Notes under the pieces: generated by a model
Databases searched by the model: none
What the model was told of the DNA's origin: nothing
What the model saw: only the letters and a program-made list of their open reading frames with translations
Assembly (NCBI RefSeq): GCF_963678975.1
Contig: NC_089273.1
Coordinates: 21,284,356-21,348,355, forward strand
Direction of reading: 5' to 3'
DNA length: 64,000 bases
Origin: Dysidea avara
Taxonomy: Eukaryota > Porifera > Demospongiae > Dictyoceratida > Dysideidae
Position numbers and translations under genes: made by a program
Part shown: positions 60,702-64,000 of the stretch, in pieces
Layout: each line of letters starts with the position of its first letter
How positions within the stretch are numbered: the stretch's first letter is position 1

Positions 60702-61170
60702 GAACACTGAGCCATTTCACGCAAGTTATGGGACAGCATTAAAAAGAAATATGAATTAATAAGAATAATAATGCATGTGCGGTACGTTAGCTTCACTCAG
60801 TCGGTTCAGCAGTCACACAAGAGTATAACTGCTAGCATGTTACATCAATTGATACAGTTAAAATACAATTCTATTGAGTTCATAATTTGTTAATTATTTT
60901 GTAGTTCATTAATTACCACATCCTGTTATTTAGGAAGGGAAGCTCACAAAACACGTTCAATCTGCCGCACTTATTTCTAACATTGTGTGATGATTTTAAA
61001 ACGACGATGACTCAACCTATAATGTTATACTCAATAATCATCATTATCTAAGTCAGTTAGAGATCATGCCCTTGGGAGTTGTGTTAGAAAAACCTCAGCT
61101 TTAAAACCTTGAAGATCTTTGTGTTAGGTCTCTAATCTATACTTAATTAAATCCAATTATAATATCTTAC

Positions 61171-61215
61171 AATGTAATGGCTGTCTTAGTATCCTCTTCC
61201 ATTATTTCAACAGCA
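61171..61215 (-). CDS. Unidentified gene, upstream exon
   Basis: 45 bp, acceptor TTCTACAG, donor ATT|GTAAGA. Reads AVEIMEEDTKTAIT. Its phase-2 end fits the next exon exactly. Earlier exons are not seen; a foldback repeat (61314-61580) sits just upstream in the next intron or promoter. Confidence 0.6.
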
Positions 61216-61313
61216 CTGTAGAATACATGTAAAGACAAACAAACAATAGTTAAATGCTCAACTTATAATACCATTATTTGCATACTACCTATGTATATAC
61301 AGGTACACAGAAT

Positions 61314-62015
61314 TTGGAATTTTCAACTAGAGTATGGACCATAGCACATCGATAAAAAGTACTGAAACAAGCTGGAGTAGTGCATGATATTAAATCACAG
61401 TAAAATAATAAGAAGTGTTATATCCCTACTGTGCATTTCCATTATGGTATCTTGAGCACATAAAGGGATATAAAACATCTTATTGTTTTACAGTGAATTA
61501 ATATTGTGCACTACTCCAGCTTCTTGTTCCAGTACTTTTTATTGATGTGCTATGGTCCCTACTCTTGTTGAAAATTCCAAATTTTTCTGTGTACTTGTTT
61601 GTTAACTTTTTTTGTAAATAATTATTACGACTTGTGAACCCATGCATACCACATCTGAAATGGCACCGCACACCCCAATTATCGTCTGAAAAGTGAAGTA
61701 TCCATTACACTTCATTGTCAGCTATGTTCAACCCATTTTTTTTATGCAGCATTTTGAATCAAGAACTGTTCAAAAAGCACCTCTGCAATCCACACATACC
61801 GAAATGATGCCACACGTCCCAGTTATATCAATTATTGTCTGAAAAGTGAAGTATCCATTATGCTTCATTGTTGGCTATGTTCAACCCATTACACAGCAGT
61901 ACGAATCAAGAACTGCTCACTGTCAGCAAAGATGAATGGAACAAAATGAGAACTCTGGTACATCCATGAAGAATGCATTCTACGTACTGCGGTATGTCAA
62001 AAGGCACTTGTCATT
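61314..62015 (+). mobile_element. Foldback-headed repeat, copy 4, body truncated
   Basis: Palindromic head 61314-61580, then a body matching copy 3 up to GTACTGCGGTATGTCAAAAGGCA (about 62008), after which similarity stops. The body's first segment is partly repeated internally (61680 and 61835, GTCTGAAAAGTGAAGTATCC). Confidence 0.8.
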
Positions 62016-62582
62016 AAATCCCTACTTTGGCATTGAACACAAAACAATTGCTATACCATGCCAACGTAGGGATTTCCCACTGGGCTATGCTATAATAGCT
62101 ACCATTGTTTATCTCTTGTTTCACTACTTCTATCGCTGGATCCCTACTTCATTTTTAAATTCATAATTTTTAATATACTATTGTATTGCATGATTGTTTA
62201 TATACTAAATACATAACTATTTTCCACTTTTGCAGTTCACCATTACTTATTTCACAAATACACAAGTGTAAGAAATTTTAAAAGCTAGCAAGGATGATTA
62301 CAAAAAAAAGATCTATATCACTATTAGATGCATACATCAACTGTCAGACAATTCACTTAGTGAGATAAAGAGTTATATTTATATTTTTATACACAGTTAC
62401 CATGTTTTACTGGTTAATAGCCATGGCTCACATAAACAGACAGTAGCTACAGCACAAATTTGAATTGTTGTCATAAAAGTAGCCCTCAGATAAGAGCTGC
62501 GACTAGTACCTGAATATGTTGCTGCAAGTGTTGCTAACACAAGTTTGAAGTAAGCAAAGGAGTTGTTTTAAGCAAGGAAATT

Positions 62583-62658
62583 ATATTTTCGAGAGGAGCC
62601 AAGTGGATAACAGCATTAACTATATTTTCGAGAGGAGCCAAGTGGATAACAGCATTAA
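62583..62658. repeat. Tandem duplication ending in TTAA
   Basis: TATATTTTCGAGAGGAGCCA and the following AGTGGATAACAGCATTAAC occur twice in direct succession. The second copy's TTAA is the target site of the element starting at 62659. Confidence 0.85.
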
Positions 62659-63329
62659 CCCTTTAAGGACCACCGTTGTACATGTACGTCCAAATATAGC
62701 CTCACGCGAAAGCCAAGCATCGTACACGTAAGTAGCAGATAACAAAGAGCTATATCTTTGCAGTATTAGAAAAACTATGGGCTTTAAACAAAGACGATTT
62801 TGTTCGCCATTAGTAGACGATTGTTTTGATACACATTGCCAATATATTACGTGAAACTATGCCAGCCTTCTAATTTTTAGTATATTATATTTACACAACA
62901 ACAAAACTAACCTTGTACAAATCAGTCCACAACTTTCGCCTGTAGCTAGTATTAAACTACAATGAATTTCACGGCACGCTTCATTTAGAGATGCATCTAA
63001 TGATATACAAGATCACGTGTTGGCACTCTTTAAAAGGAGTAAAGCAATGGTTTGTTATAGATTTCATTGCGAAGAAGACAGGTCGTCACCGGTGTTAACA
63101 AATCACTTTGCTAGTTGAAGATGGTAAGTTCTGCACACTTATAACTTTGATAGTTCTGCTTATTATTGATAGGTGAATCTGTACTACAGTTTGTATTAGC
63201 CCTTACTACATGTACTTCCTGCAATTTTGATAACACTACAAACTTGCTAAGTAATAGAATATGCAAATTTCATAAAACTTGCGGGTTTTCAGGGTAGGCA
63301 GTGTATAAATTACTGTAGTCCTTAAAGGG
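62659..63329. mobile_element. piggyBac-like non-autonomous element
   Basis: Ends CCCTTTAAGGAC and GTCCTTAAAGGG are inverted; flanks are TTAA (left) and TAAA (right, one change). CCC...GGG termini with a TTAA target are the mark of piggyBac elements. 671 bp and no transposase ORF. Confidence 0.75.
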
Positions 63330-63664
63330 TAAAGGAATGGTTACTTGAGGTCATTCACTCAAACATTCACATAGGCACAGTGGGGTACTGTCCGATAAGC
63401 TCATATAGCCACCCTTGGATAGTATCTACCTTCACACAGTACCCACATTGCTTTCCTTCCAGAAAGTTATAGTAGCTATGACTATTAACCAGTACAACAT
63501 GACATGTGCTACAGTAAGTCAAATGTTCTATTGTCATCTAAAAAATACACAAAGTACAACAAACAAACTCAACTTACTCTCTCTGTGCATCTTCACTTGG
63601 ACCTATATCCATACATATATAAAAAAGAATCCTGATAATGCTATTTATACATACAAGTAGCTAT

Positions 63665-64000
63665 ATCAAACAATATGATAGTACTGTATAGTAGGGACTA
63701 CAAAGGAGTAGGCGTGGCCCACAAAATAGCATCACCCAAAATTAGCCTCAATTTTCTCAGACGATGATGAAGCAGCATTGGTTGGGTAAAACTAAGCCCA
63801 AACAAGCTTTCAGATCTACCTTAAACACTTTCAAAAAGTTGCTATGGAATTTTAACAAAAAATCTTTAACAGAATTATCTACCGACTGAGTAAGTAAGTG
63901 ACTGGCTGATTTTTGGTGTACTTGTAGTGATGCATGTCTACTGTAAGCCTTTGTTGAGATCTCCATGGCAGTGAAATAGAAGACTGAAATGATGGATGAA
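63665..64000 (-). mobile_element. Foldback-family body, tail, cut by window edge
   Basis: The reverse complement of AGTAGGGACTACAAAGGAGT, ATTAGCCTCAATTTTCTC, TAAGCCCAAACAAGCTTTCA and GACTGAGTAAGTAAGTGACT gives the tail of the body at 39290-39520. It continues out of the window. Confidence 0.85.

Noticed and set aside
63118..63130. GAAG-ATG-GTAAGT as a first exon with the start codon at the splice donor
   Set aside because: It falls inside the piggyBac-like element 62659-63329, and no following exon continues a frame.

Overview
The window is animal nuclear DNA: AT-rich, with small exons bounded by canonical GT/AG splice sites, and gene-poor with dense decayed transposable elements. There are no bacterial operons, ribosome binding sites or CRISPR arrays. 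A sponge or another early-branching marine invertebrate is my best guess, from the mix of a neurobeachin-family gene, DIRS-type retrotransposons and heavily diverged LINEs. That guess is inference; the sequence does not fix the species.

Positions 418-16418 hold a neurobeachin/NBEAL-type BEACH-WD40 gene on the minus strand. Thirteen exons can be read: six for most of the BEACH domain (16418 down to 14486), three for the link to the propeller (4814 to 4350), and four for WD40 blades (3210 to 418). All but one run on the minus strand in family order. The exception, 3081-3210, lies on the plus strand, yet its splice phases still match its minus-strand neighbours, so it looks like an inversion of a single exon. 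Three exons have one-base indels in homopolymers, one has an in-frame TGA, one junction is a base out of phase, and the exon(s) for the end of BEACH are not visible. The locus is therefore a recent pseudogene, or a real gene damaged by assembly error.

That gene's introns hold much of the first 18 kb. A DIRS-type tyrosine-recombinase retroelement (about 8480-13700) has gag, RT, RNase H and recombinase, a probable spliceosomal intron in gag, and an RT that lacks its catalytic YxDD box. An unidentified 147-codon ORF with a TATA box (5487-5930) lies in the same intron. A complex satellite array starts just upstream of the first visible BEACH exon (16430-18560) and decays out to about 20060.

From 20 to 36 kb there are relics of several LINEs (20.2-21.1, 22.4-23.6, 24.9-26.5 and 34.2-34.7 kb), an alternating two-type minisatellite (28.55-28.98 kb), an AGGC/AGGCC simple-repeat expansion (30.69-30.87 kb) and dispersed repeat pairs.

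A repeat family recurs at the left edge, 36.8-40.1, 47.1, 54.9-55.7, 56.4-57.5, 61.3-62.0 kb and the right edge. It has a long palindromic foldback head and a body with a conserved peptide-like stretch and a conserved splice-donor-like site. A second palindromic element occurs at 36.95-37.75 and 53.74-54.31 kb. Four compact TIR elements are well defined: 6215-6320, 51191-51397, 57780-58004 and 62659-63329.

The best-supported second host gene is a three-exon 3' end on the minus strand (59564-61215), encoding a coiled coil and a possible C2H2-type zinc site. Its function is not recognised.
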